16,020 nt of DNA from Chloroflexota bacterium (GCA_012515695.1 JAAYXX010000410.1:1-16020); one strand, 5' to 3'; shown: positions 7,000 through 13,753, counted from the stretch's first letter. Notes: generated by a model not told the origin, from the sequence alone. A program made the numbers and translations.

Positions 7000-7020
7000 T
7001 GGCGGATGGGCTGTCCGCCA
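7000..7020 (-). promoter_or_regulatory. Hairpin in the epimerase leader
   Basis: TGGCGGA (7000-7006) and TCCGCCA (7014-7020) are perfect 7-bp inverted arms with a 7-base spacer. On the minus strand the hairpin ends right where the AAAGGAT ribosome binding region of the epimerase begins. It could be an operator or a translational control stem. Confidence 0.45.
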
Positions 7021-7166
7021 TGTTCGAAATCTCCGCCACGCGGCCCGCTGGGGCTGGTGGGCGGGGATGTAGCGAGGGTACTGTAGCGCAGGGGGTGTAT
7101 TCTGTCAAGCAGGAGGCAGGCTGCGGAGGGGGAGACCTCACCCCCAACCCCCGATCTACTGATCGG

Positions 7167-7280
7167 CCCTCTCCAGATTTGGTTCAGAGGCGGACAGTTT
7201 GTAGGCGCGCCATTCTGGCGCGGGTTTGCGCGCCTGCAAGGCGCGGCTACTGTCCGCCCTTGAACCAGATTCGGAGAGGG
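7167..7280. repeat. Palindromic repeat C (three-way-junction type)
   Basis: The 32-bp arms 7167-7198 and 7249-7280 match as inverted repeats at 27 of 32 positions. Inside are two hairpins: CGCGCCA/TGGCGCG (7206-7212/7216-7222, loop TTC) and CGCGCCT/AGGCGCG (7229-7235/7239-7245, loop GCA), with a 6-base linker. The arms and second hairpin are shared with repeat D. The layout matches repeat A although the hairpin stems differ in sequence. Confidence 0.85.
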
Positions 7281-7306
7281 GGAGAAGGCGGCAAGCGCGG
7301 CAGGAT

Positions 7307-7320
7307 GCCGCTCTCGCCCT
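7307..7320 (+). repeat. 14-bp direct repeat, left of repeat B
   Basis: GCCGCTCTCGCCCT, repeated exactly at 7422-7435. The pair brackets repeat B at a 115-base offset. Confidence 0.7.
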
Positions 7321-7337
7321 TGGTGAGGGGCATGTGC

Positions 7338-7392
7338 GGACCGCCGGCTTCCAGCCGGCATAGTTGTAAGCCGCCAAGGATGGCGGCGGTCC
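7338..7392. repeat. Palindromic repeat B (inverted copy of A)
   Basis: Outer stem GGACC/GGTCC (7338-7342/7388-7392) encloses GCCGGCT/AGCCGGC (7343-7349/7353-7359, loop TCC) and GCCGCCA/TGGCGGC (7370-7376/7381-7387, loop AGGA), separated by a 10-base linker. Read on the minus strand it matches repeat A with all four stem segments identical; differences fall mainly in the first loop, the linker and the flank. Homology to A continues to about 7410. Confidence 0.85.
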
Positions 7393-7421
7393 AATTCCCT
7401 TCCGGGGAGAGAAGGCGAGAA

Positions 7422-7435
7422 GCCGCTCTCGCCCT
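7422..7435 (+). repeat. 14-bp direct repeat, right of repeat B
   Basis: Second copy of GCCGCTCTCGCCCT (first at 7307-7320), ending just before the URO-D-like stop codon. Confidence 0.7.
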
Positions 7436-7438
7436 GGC

Positions 7439-8557
7439 CTAGGAGGTCGCGTTGCTCAGCCCGCGAATGGCCTCGACCCAGGCGACGATATTGGCGGGGG
7501 GGACGTCGTCCTGCATATTGTGGGCCGGGGCGATCACATAGCCGCCTCGCTCGCCGAGCACCGTTGCGAGTTCCAGCACGTGCTCGCGAACCTGCTCCGG
7601 GGTGGCCTGCGGCAGGAATTGCTGCACGTCCACCGCTCCCCAAAAGACCAGCCGGTCTCCAAAGCGCGCCTTGAGCGCCGCCGGTTCCATGCGGGCGGCA
7701 GAAGTCTGGACGGGGTTGAGGATATCCACGCCACAAGCGATCAGTTGATCCAGCAGCGCATAGACCGAGCCGCAGGTGTGATGCCAAAAGTAGCAGTGGG
7801 CGAGCTGTTTGGTGCGGGCGATGCGCTCGGCGAAGTAGGGCGCGACAAGCTCCTCGAACATGCGCGGGGAGAGGAGGGGGGCCAGTTGCATGCCGAAATC
7901 ATCGCCGCTGGTAGTGAGGTCAATGTAGGGACCGAGAGCGGTGTAGTACGGCTCGATGATCGCCATTTGCAGGTCAAACACGCGCTGGAAAAAGTCCTTC
8001 ACGAAATCGTGATCCGCCGCCAGCCGGAACAGGAAATCGTCATAGCCGCACATCCAGCAGCCGAGTTCCAGGATGCCAAAGACCGGATGCTCGGCCAGGA
8101 CGACATACCGCCCTTCCTCGTGCAAGGCGCTGGCCTGTTGTTGCCAGCCTGCCAATAGCTGCTCGTCCAGGCGGGGTTCCGGCCAGGGAAAATCGGCCAG
8201 GTCTTGCCGCGTGGCCCCTTTAAGCGGGGAGCGGATGATGTCGTGGTATTGGCCCACCTGCTTGCGCCAGACTCCCCAACAGTCTACCTGCACATCGGGA
8301 GCGGGTTGGGCGGGGTGGACGCTGGGCAGGCTGACGATGCGGCCCACGCCGCGAAAATCGCAACCCGCCCATTCCAGGATGCGCTCGTCAACTCCCGAAT
8401 TGGTCAATACTGGCTCGCCGGTAAAGCCCAGATAGGCGCGCAGGGCGGACTGGCAGCCCAGGCTCATGGCTGTCAGGGTGGTGCTCCCCAGGTCGATGGG
8501 GGGGCGGTCTGGCGTTTCGTGGCGCATGGCACAGGCAAATCGCTCGCGGCTATTCAT
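7439..8557 (-). CDS. Uroporphyrinogen decarboxylase-like protein
   Basis: A 372-residue member of the URO-D/methylcobamide:CoM methyltransferase superfamily. The N-terminus NSRERFACAMRHETPDRPP (2-20), GDDFGMQLAPLLSPRMFEE (218-236), HHTCGSVYALLDQLIACG (259-276), VDILNPVQ (277-284) and the C-terminal VIAPAHNMQDDVPP (341-354) are typical of the non-haem branch. These proteins are common in sugar-catabolic and methyltransfer loci. The H-x-C part of the zinc motif of MtaA/MtbA-type enzymes is visible (H260, C262), but no later cysteine aligns in the PAHN region. True haem biosynthesis (HemE) is unlikely. I chose ATG at 8557 because GAGGG (8563-8567) sits 5 bases before it and the family starts here; an ORF reading from 8668 overlaps the LiaF-like gene. 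Confidence 0.85.
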   Translation of the reverse strand: MNSRERFACAMRHETPDRPPIDLGSTTLTAMSLGCQSALRAYLGFTGEPVLTNSGVDERILEWAGCDFRGVGRIVSLPSVHPAQPAPDVQVDCWGVWRKQVGQYHDIIRSPLKGATRQDLADFPWPEPRLDEQLLAGWQQQASALHEEGRYVVLAEHPVFGILELGCWMCGYDDFLFRLAADHDFVKDFFQRVFDLQMAIIEPYYTALGPYIDLTTSGDDFGMQLAPLLSPRMFEELVAPYFAERIARTKQLAHCYFWHHTCGSVYALLDQLIACGVDILNPVQTSAARMEPAALKARFGDRLVFWGAVDVQQFLPQATPEQVREHVLELATVLGERGGYVIAPAHNMQDDVPPANIVAWVEAIRGLSNATS

Positions 8558-8595
8558 AGATGCCCTCGATGTGTGTTGTAGTGGAGCGGTGAGGG

Positions 8596-8626
8596 GGCGC
8601 GCAATCGCCTGGCGGCCTCGCGCGCC
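8596..8626. terminator. Hairpin between the LiaF-like and URO-D-like genes
   Basis: GGCGCGC (8596-8602) and GCGCGCC (8620-8626) are perfect 7-bp arms with a smaller CGCC/GGCG stem (8606-8609/8611-8614) inside. It lies in the 76-bp gap after the LiaF-like stop. No T-run follows on the minus strand, so it may be a processing or stability hairpin rather than a terminator. Confidence 0.4.
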
Positions 8627-8633
8627 GCAGCCA

Positions 8634-9179
8634 TTATTCCGACTGGCCCACCTGGTTGACCTTGACATCCGAAATGAAGGAGGTCGTCTCCAGTCTGAGC
8701 CGACGTTCCGCTTCCTCCTGGTTCGGGCTGGCTACCTGGATAGTGGTCGCAAAGCTCTCTCGCTTTTCGCCCAACACCCTGGCGTCTGTGATAAAGGCCG
8801 TGGACGTGACGGACACCCCCACGTCTGCGGGGAGAGTCAGGTCTACGTCGCCGATCAGGCTGTAGATGCGTAGCGTGGTCTCACCGGCGGGGAACTCGGC
8901 CTGGGTCATGTCCAGGTCCACATCGCCGATGAGCACCCAGATTTCCTCATCGGAGACCTGCCAGCTTCCCTTGCGGTGGACGTCGCCAAAGAGCTTTTGC
9001 GTCATGCGCGTGCCTTCGGGAACCATGCTGGGGCGCAACACGAGGAAAACGCCCAGCAGTATCAACCCGATGGGCCAGCAGAAGCGACCTATACTGATGC
9101 CAAAGGCGGCTTGTAGCAGGAACAGTAGTCCGATCAAGATAATAAACACACCGATGACCAACTGCCCTCGATTGTGCAT
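8634..9179 (-). CDS. LiaF-like membrane protein (cell wall-active antibiotic response)
   Basis: A 181-residue protein with two N-terminal membrane segments (about 7-27 and 33-50) of the LiaI/LiaF-like type and a soluble C-terminal domain. That domain has repeating strand motifs: LFGDVHRKGSW (63-73), VLIGDVDLD (82-90), SLIGDVDLTLP (107-117) and FISDVKV (168-174). In Firmicutes LiaF restrains the LiaSR envelope-stress two-component system. No sensor kinase or regulator gene is adjacent here, so the partner is unknown and the role is only probable envelope-stress sensing. The ATG at 9177-9179 follows a near-perfect AGGAGGT (9184-9190) at 4 bases. The 109-bp gap upstream holds a palindrome that may be an operator. 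Confidence 0.85.
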   Translation of the reverse strand: MHNRGQLVIGVFIILIGLLFLLQAAFGISIGRFCWPIGLILLGVFLVLRPSMVPEGTRMTQKLFGDVHRKGSWQVSDEEIWVLIGDVDLDMTQAEFPAGETTLRIYSLIGDVDLTLPADVGVSVTSTAFITDARVLGEKRESFATTIQVASPNQEEAERRLRLETTSFISDVKVNQVGQSE

Positions 9180-9213
9180 GAGTACCTCCTAACCTTCTCT
9201 TCTACTCGTGATA

Positions 9214-9226
9214 ACGTACTATACGT
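9214..9226. promoter_or_regulatory. Operator-like palindrome upstream of the LiaF-like gene
   Basis: ACGTA (9214-9218), 3 bases, TACGT (9222-9226), in an AT-richer patch of the 109-bp gap before the LiaF-like gene. On the minus strand it contains TATAGT, a possible -10, but the matching -35 is poor. It may be a combined promoter and operator. Confidence 0.4.
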
Positions 9227-9288
9227 AACCAGAGTAGGAAAGTCGCGCCGGGCTATGTCCAAACGCTGGCCCAACCAATCCCAGCCGT

Positions 9289-10281
9289 TTACTCCGCCAG
9301 GATGGACTCGATGGCTTGCAGTTCCTCGTCGGTCAGGTCGAGATGTTCGAGGGCCGCCACGTTCTGCTCGATCTGTTCCGGGCGACTGGCCCCAACCAGC
9401 GCGGAAGTCATCCCCGGATGGCGCAGCACCCACACCAGGGCCAATTGGGCCAGCGTTTGGCCGCGTGCCGCCGCGAGTTCATTCAGCTTGCGGGCGCGAG
9501 CGATCTTGTCTTCGGTGACGTGTTGTGGCCGCAAAAAGCCGTGGGGCTTGCCCGCTCGCGAATCGGCGGGTATCCCGTCCAGGTAGCGGTCGCTCAGCAA
9601 CCCCTGGGATAGCGGGGAAAAGACGATGCACCCGATCCCCTCGTCAGACAGGACATCCAGCAGGCCATCCTCGATCCAGCGGTTGAACATGCTGTACGAT
9701 GGTTGATGGATCAGGCAGGGCGTCCCCAGTTCGCGCAGGATGCGCGCCGCCTCGCGGGTCTGGTCGGGCGAGTAGGACGAGATACCGACGTATAGCGCCT
9801 TGCCCTGGCGCACCACCTGATCCAGGGCGGCCATCGTTTCTTCTAGAGGCGTGTTGGGGTCGGGGCGGTGGCTGTAAAAGATGTCCACATAGTCCAGCCC
9901 CATGCGCCGTAGGCTCTGATCCAGGCTGGCGATCAGGTACTTGCGGGAACCCCACTCGCCGTAGGGGCCGGGCCACATGCGGTAGCCCGCCTTGCTCGAG
10001 ATAACGAGTTCGTCGCGATAGGGGGCCATGTCCTGGCTCAGAATGCGCCCAAAAGTCTCTTCGGCGGAGCCGGGAGGCGGGCCATAGTTGTTCGCCAGAT
10101 CGAAATGCGTGATTCCCAGGTCAAAGGCGCGGTGAACCATTGCGCGGGCGTTCTCCATGCGATCCACGCCGCCAAAGTTGTGCCAGAGGCCCAGCGAAAT
10201 GGCGGGCAGCATCAACCCGCTGCGACCACAGCGCCGGTAGAGCATGGTGTCATAGCGTTGGGGAGAAGCTAGAAATGGCAT
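9289..10281 (-). CDS. Aldo/keto reductase (YghZ-like)
   Basis: A 330-residue NADPH-dependent aldo/keto reductase with a TIM-barrel fold. The catalytic tetrad is visible: D61 (THFDLANNYG), Y66, K97 (ISSKAGY) and H138 (FYSHRPD). The N-terminal MLYRRCGRSGL, the GPPPGSAEETFGRIL segment and MWPGPYGEWGSRKYL match the YghZ/GprA subgroup, which reduces L-glyceraldehyde 3-phosphate and other aldehydes. NADPH-site GASRPEQIEQN (297-307) is present. I chose the ATG at 10281 because AAGGAG (10289-10294) lies 7 bases upstream; the in-frame codon at 10305 has none. It starts 30 bases after the SGNH hydrolase stop and likely shares its transcript. Confidence 0.92.
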   Translation of the reverse strand: MPFLASPQRYDTMLYRRCGRSGLMLPAISLGLWHNFGGVDRMENARAMVHRAFDLGITHFDLANNYGPPPGSAEETFGRILSQDMAPYRDELVISSKAGYRMWPGPYGEWGSRKYLIASLDQSLRRMGLDYVDIFYSHRPDPNTPLEETMAALDQVVRQGKALYVGISSYSPDQTREAARILRELGTPCLIHQPSYSMFNRWIEDGLLDVLSDEGIGCIVFSPLSQGLLSDRYLDGIPADSRAGKPHGFLRPQHVTEDKIARARKLNELAAARGQTLAQLALVWVLRHPGMTSALVGASRPEQIEQNVAALEHLDLTDEELQAIESILAE

Positions 10282-10288
10282 GGGAAGG

Positions 10289-10294
10289 CTCCTT
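10289..10294 (-). promoter_or_regulatory. Ribosome binding site setting the aldo/keto reductase start
   Basis: AAGGAG on the minus strand, 7 bases before ATG 10281. It favours the 330-residue product over a start at 10305. Confidence 0.75.
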
Positions 10295-10311
10295 TGCGTA
10301 TGCAATTGGCG

Positions 10312-10899
10312 TTATTGCGAAGGTTCAGCCAGATGGGCGGCGATTGCGCGGGCCACGGCCTGTCCCAGCAACTCGTAACCTGCTGGGCTAAAGTGCACGC
10401 CGTCTGGCTGCAGGTAGCTGTCGCGCCCGGCCTGCATCACCACTTTGTACAGGTCGTTGATAGGGATGCCCAATTCGGTGGCGATTGCTGCGGCGACCTG
10501 GTTATAGGCGCGCACGTCTGCTTCCAGGCGGTCAAAGCCTTTGGTGGCATGGTGCCATGCCTGGTTGACAGGCGTGGTCGTGGCCCAGATGAGCGTTGCG
10601 TCGGTTTGCTCGCGCACACGGGTGGAAATCTGGCGCACGTTGGCGGCGTATTCCTCGATGCCAACGGCGGCCTGCTCCTGATCGAACTCTTTGCGGAGGT
10701 CGTGCAGGCCGCAATTGAGATGGACGACCTGTGGCTGCCGGGAGATCACCCATTCGTCCAGATGGGCCAGCACGTTGCGGCTGTTGCCCCCGTTCTCGAC
10801 GGGCGCCCAGACCTCCGCAACAGCCTTTAGCTCTCGCTGCACGACCTCTTGATAGCCCATTCGGATAGAATCGCCGATCAAAACGACGAGTGGTGCCAT
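10312..10899 (-). CDS. SGNH/GDSL-type hydrolase
   Basis: A 195-residue single-domain SGNH esterase. Block I is VLIGDSIRMGY (6-16, nucleophile S11), block II is ENGGNSRN (35-42), and block V is PDGVHFSPAGY (165-175, D166 and H169). Block III reads CGLHDLR (63-69), with histidine where the usual GxND has asparagine. No signal peptide is seen, so it is probably cytoplasmic. Family members deacylate sugars, lipids or cell-wall material; the substrate is unknown. The ATG at 10897-10899 follows AGGAGAC (10905-10911) at 5 bases. It lies 36 bases after the helicase stop and 30 bases before the aldo/keto reductase start. Confidence 0.88.
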   Translation of the reverse strand: MAPLVVLIGDSIRMGYQEVVQRELKAVAEVWAPVENGGNSRNVLAHLDEWVISRQPQVVHLNCGLHDLRKEFDQEQAAVGIEEYAANVRQISTRVREQTDATLIWATTTPVNQAWHHATKGFDRLEADVRAYNQVAAAIATELGIPINDLYKVVMQAGRDSYLQPDGVHFSPAGYELLGQAVARAIAAHLAEPSQ

Positions 10900-10935
10900 G
10901 TTGCGTCTCCTGCTGATAGGGTGATAGCTGGAGCA

Positions 10936-12447
10936 TTACCGTCCGCGGCGACGTCGCCGGGGTCTACCCGATGGCCTTTCCTCCGTAGGGGCTGCCTCCG
11001 TTGGGCGGTCCGGCGGGGTGTGGAGCGACTTTTGGTAATAGTCATCCAGCAACATAGCGACCAGGGCCATCGAGTCTTCGCTTTCGCCCAGGCTTTTGGC
11101 AAGGGGCATAAAGCGCTGCATGCGCTCTAGCTCCACCCGGTCGCGCTCGCGCAGGCGAGCTTCGAGCAGGGCGGTCAGGCGCTGGCCGACAATCGTTTCC
11201 AGGTCCTCGTCATCTGGTAGGGGGCGCTCCTCGAAGGCGATGCCGTAACGCTTGCCGATGCGTTGCAGGACGATGCTCTCCATCCCCGTGACCAGGGAGA
11301 TGGCCTCGCCGCTGGCCCCGGCCCGGCCCGTGCGCCCGGCGCGATGGATATAGTCCTCGGGGTCTTCGGGCGGGTCGTAGATGAACACGTGCGAGAGATC
11401 GGGCAGGTCAATGCCACGGGCGGCCACGTCCGTGGCGACCAGATAGCGCAGGTTGCCCTCGCGCATACGCCGCATGATGGCCTCTCGCTCTTTTTGGGAG
11501 AGGTCAGAGCTGAGTTCGTCGGAATCATAGCCAAAGCGCTGCAATACAACATTAACATAATGTACCTTGGCTTTGGTATTGCAAAAGATCAGTGCAGCGG
11601 GCGGGTTCTCGATCTCGATGAGCCGCACCAGGGCGCGGTCTTTGTCCATTGGCGGGACGATATAATAGGCGTGTTCCGTGGCGGTCACATGCACGTGGTC
11701 CCGGCTGAGGCTGAGAAAGTCGGGCTGGCGAAGGAACTGGTGCGCCAGACGGATCACATGGGCCGGGAAGGTGGCCGAGAACATATAGGCGTTGAGGGCG
11801 TTAGGCGTCTCGTCTCGGTCAGTCGGCAGAAAATCCTGAATGCGGCGCATATCGGGGTAAAAGCCCATCGAGAGCATACGGTCCGCTTCGTCGAACACCA
11901 GGATACGCAGCTTGTCCAGTGAGAGCGAGTGCCGCATGAGGTGATCGAGGATGCGGCCCGGAGTGCCCACCACCAGGTGCGCGCCGCGCCGAAATGCCTC
12001 CAACTGGGGGCCATAGCTGACACCGCCATAGACGGCGATGGTGCGTATCCCCTCGTGACCGGCCAGCAGCTCGGCTTCTGTCACCACCTGGCGGGCAAGC
12101 TCGCGGGTAGGAACCAGCACGAGGGCCTGACAGGCCGCCCGGCTCAGGTCGATGCGTTCCAGAATAGGCAGCAAGTAGGCGCCCGTCTTGCCGCTGCCGG
12201 TGCGCGATTGGACCATCAGGTCGCGCCCTGCCAGGATGTAGGGGATGGCCCGCGCCTGCACATCCATCAGGCGGGTCCAGCCCGCTCTGGTGGCGGCGTC
12301 ACGCAGGCGCTCGGGCAGCTCCTCGAGTGTCACCGGTGGCAGGGCGCTTTCTGGCTCGATCAGCCCCTCCAGAGGGGCCTGTGCATTGTCTGTAGGTTGT
12401 CTGGTTGTTTCATCGTTCAGGTTGTTACCGTTCGTTTCTTGATCCAC
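10936..12447 (-). CDS. DEAD-box ATP-dependent RNA helicase
   Basis: A 503-residue DEAD-box helicase that unwinds RNA duplexes using ATP. All core motifs are in order: Q motif LMDVQARAIP (60-69, Q64), I SRTGSGKT (81-88), Ia PTRELA (113-118), Ib TPGR (162-165), II DEAD (186-189), III SAT (224-226), IV LIFCN (286-290), V ARGID (343-347), VI HRAGRTGR (368-375). An acidic, low-complexity N-terminal extension (1-38) and a C-terminal tail ending in an arginine-rich stretch (about 495-503) flank the core; the basic tail probably aids RNA binding. The position before the Q motif is W57 rather than the usual phenylalanine. The start is GTG (12445-12447) with AAAGGAT just upstream. The gene begins 30 bases after the TIM-barrel protein stop, so co-transcription is likely. 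A role in ribosome assembly or cold response is typical of relatives but not shown here. Confidence 0.95.
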   Translation of the reverse strand: MDQETNGNNLNDETTRQPTDNAQAPLEGLIEPESALPPVTLEELPERLRDAATRAGWTRLMDVQARAIPYILAGRDLMVQSRTGSGKTGAYLLPILERIDLSRAACQALVLVPTRELARQVVTEAELLAGHEGIRTIAVYGGVSYGPQLEAFRRGAHLVVGTPGRILDHLMRHSLSLDKLRILVFDEADRMLSMGFYPDMRRIQDFLPTDRDETPNALNAYMFSATFPAHVIRLAHQFLRQPDFLSLSRDHVHVTATEHAYYIVPPMDKDRALVRLIEIENPPAALIFCNTKAKVHYVNVVLQRFGYDSDELSSDLSQKEREAIMRRMREGNLRYLVATDVAARGIDLPDLSHVFIYDPPEDPEDYIHRAGRTGRAGASGEAISLVTGMESIVLQRIGKRYGIAFEERPLPDDEDLETIVGQRLTALLEARLRERDRVELERMQRFMPLAKSLGESEDSMALVAMLLDDYYQKSLHTPPDRPTEAAPTEERPSGRPRRRRRGR

Positions 12448-12477
12448 TACCGAAATCCTTCTTTCCGTCTCTTGCGT

Positions 12478-13296
12478 TTATCCTCCGGCCTGGGGGCCGT
12501 GGGCTTGTTCTCGCAGGCTGCGCTCAAGCAACTCGATGTCTTGCGCGAGCATGTGGGCGTCATCCTTGGCAAAGATGCCCACGCAGACCGCATCTTGCGG
12601 GCGCAAATGGCGCGCCACGTAGGCAAATGCCTCTGCGGGGTCGTTGCGTCCGGCAGCCAACACTTTGTAATGAATGACCGGCTTGCTCAGGTTCGCGATG
12701 ACCTGTGTCATGGTATCCCGGTCTTCCGGCAAGAACCACTCTGCGCGACCCGAGATATGCTCTGCGCCCTGGTCGCGGTGGGCCGAGTTGTAATAGGAGC
12801 ACATATAGAAATCCACATCCAGGTGCTCTTCGGCCCACAGGAACACCTGAGGGTTGTGCCCCGCAATCCCGGCGGGCATACCAGCCTCTCTGATTTTGGC
12901 GATGGCCTCCGGCACTTCGTCCAGCTTGTTCTGCGCGAAACGAAAGTCCATCTCGCCGCCATGAATGAAGCAAGCTTTGGCCCCGCCCGAAATGGCGTTC
13001 TGCACGCCCCGCATCATGGAGCCAAGCTCCGGGCAGGTCTGGGCGATCCACTGGATGGTGCCGCCCTCATCCCAGTATTCCAGCAGCATACGCATGACGT
13101 GATGGTCCGCGCGGCCAAGGTGGGTATTCACACCGAGTCCCTCGGCCATGCGGAGCGTTTGCTTGATGCGCTCCACGGTATAATACCGCTTCATTTCCAG
13201 GTCCCGCTCGTGGCCCTGATGGGAGAACCCGCTGAAAGGGTTGCCGCCGATGATGAGCCTGCTAATCGGTACGTTGCCCAGAAGGATGTTGTCCAT
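12478..13296 (-). CDS. Conserved protein of unknown function, probable TIM barrel
   Basis: A 272-residue protein. It opens with a short strand, then LIIGGNPFSGFSHQG (14-28). Evenly spaced strand-helix units follow, with possible ligand residues in NTHLGRADHH (57-66), CFIHGGEMD (109-117), GIAGHNPQ (143-150) and HYKVLAAGR (209-217). The C-terminal DAVCVGIFAKDDAHMLAQDIELL (235-257) recalls the end of aldo/keto reductases, but the AKR catalytic tetrad is not recognisable. I cannot name the family. No signal peptide or membrane segment. ATG at 13294-13296 has GGGAGAC a few bases upstream. First gene of the run leading into the helicase, SGNH hydrolase and aldo/keto reductase. A sugar-related enzyme is possible. 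Confidence 0.8.
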   Translation of the reverse strand: MDNILLGNVPISRLIIGGNPFSGFSHQGHERDLEMKRYYTVERIKQTLRMAEGLGVNTHLGRADHHVMRMLLEYWDEGGTIQWIAQTCPELGSMMRGVQNAISGGAKACFIHGGEMDFRFAQNKLDEVPEAIAKIREAGMPAGIAGHNPQVFLWAEEHLDVDFYMCSYYNSAHRDQGAEHISGRAEWFLPEDRDTMTQVIANLSKPVIHYKVLAAGRNDPAEAFAYVARHLRPQDAVCVGIFAKDDAHMLAQDIELLERSLREQAHGPQAGG

Positions 13297-13420
13297 ACCT
13301 GTCTCCCGTTATCATGATGATGTACCGGACTGTGGCACGTGCGCTTGTGGCAGCCAAGTCATGTCGCAGGCAACATTGAGATTTACTATTTACTGCGGTA
13401 ACCCGCCGTGCCATCTCGTA

Positions 13421-13554
13421 GGCAGTTGAAACTGCACCAACCAGTGCAATCGCCATGCATGGCGCGCCTGCCTTCGCAGGCTGGGGAGTCAGTCGCCGAA
13501 GGGCGACGCGCCAGCAAGCTGGCGATTGCAACGGTTGCCGCGGTTTCAACCGCC
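13421..13554. repeat. Palindromic repeat E (multi-nested three-way junction)
   Basis: Four levels of pairing are visible. The outer arms 13421-13442 and 13533-13554 match at about 18 of 22 positions. TGCAATCGCCA (13445-13455) pairs perfectly with 13520-13530. TGGCGCG (13460-13466) pairs with CGCGCCA (13507-13513). Inside are two hairpins: CCTGC/GCAGG (13467-13471/13476-13480, loop CTTC) and GTCGCC/GGCGAC (13492-13497/13502-13507, loop GAAG), with an 11-base linker. Sequence differs from repeats A-D but the layout is the same. Confidence 0.85.
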
Positions 13555-13714
13555 CATCCTAATGGCTATTACCGAACTATTTTGTTAAAACTCATATTGC
13601 CCGCGAACTGAATCCTCCAAGAAACATTACCATTAACCGAGGTTGCCGTCAATACGTGGCGGGTTGCATTGTGGCGGGTGGCGGGCTAACATGGGGCGCA
13701 ATGGAGGCGTATCA

Positions 13715-13753
13715 ATGCCAGGCATGCTAATGCCGCGCACATTACGCACATTA
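13715..13753. promoter_or_regulatory. Palindromes and tandem 9-mer before the CBM9-like gene
   Basis: ATGCC (13715-13719) and GGCAT (13721-13725) form one inverted repeat, and the same GGCAT with ATGCC (13730-13734) forms another, so the two compete. A perfect tandem duplication of CGCACATTA (13736-13753) follows and ends 1 base before the ribosome binding site. This is operator-like sequence; the regulator is unknown. Confidence 0.4.

Larger units (their letters stand above)
6982..7438. other. Intergenic region rich in palindromes (hairpin, repeats C and B)
   Basis: This 457-bp gap between the URO-D-like stop and the epimerase start has no gene I can support. It holds a hairpin next to the epimerase ribosome binding site, a C-rich stretch near 7138-7152, a perfect small hairpin CCGATC/GATCGG (7151-7156/7161-7166), repeat C and repeat B. 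A 14-base direct repeat (7307-7320, 7422-7435) brackets repeat B. Bases 7022-7137 show nothing clear. Confidence 0.7.

Noticed and set aside
6142..7086. 314-codon plus-strand ORF opposite the epimerase gene
   Set aside because: Antisense to a clear dehydrogenase with all motifs; its glycine-rich translation has no recognisable domain.
6978..7787. Minus-strand ORF over the intergenic region and the URO-D-like C-terminus
   Set aside because: It overlaps a real gene in another frame and runs through repeats B and C; no motif.
7520..8158. Plus-strand ORF opposite the URO-D-like gene
   Set aside because: Antisense shadow, low-complexity translation.
11929..13317. 462-codon plus-strand ORF opposite the helicase and TIM-barrel genes
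   Set aside because: It lies antisense to two clear genes and shows no family motifs. High G+C commonly leaves long open antisense frames.
13421..13554. CRISPR array or tRNA-like cloverleaf at repeat E
   Set aside because: No regularly spaced direct repeats, and no anticodon arm, T-loop or CCA end.
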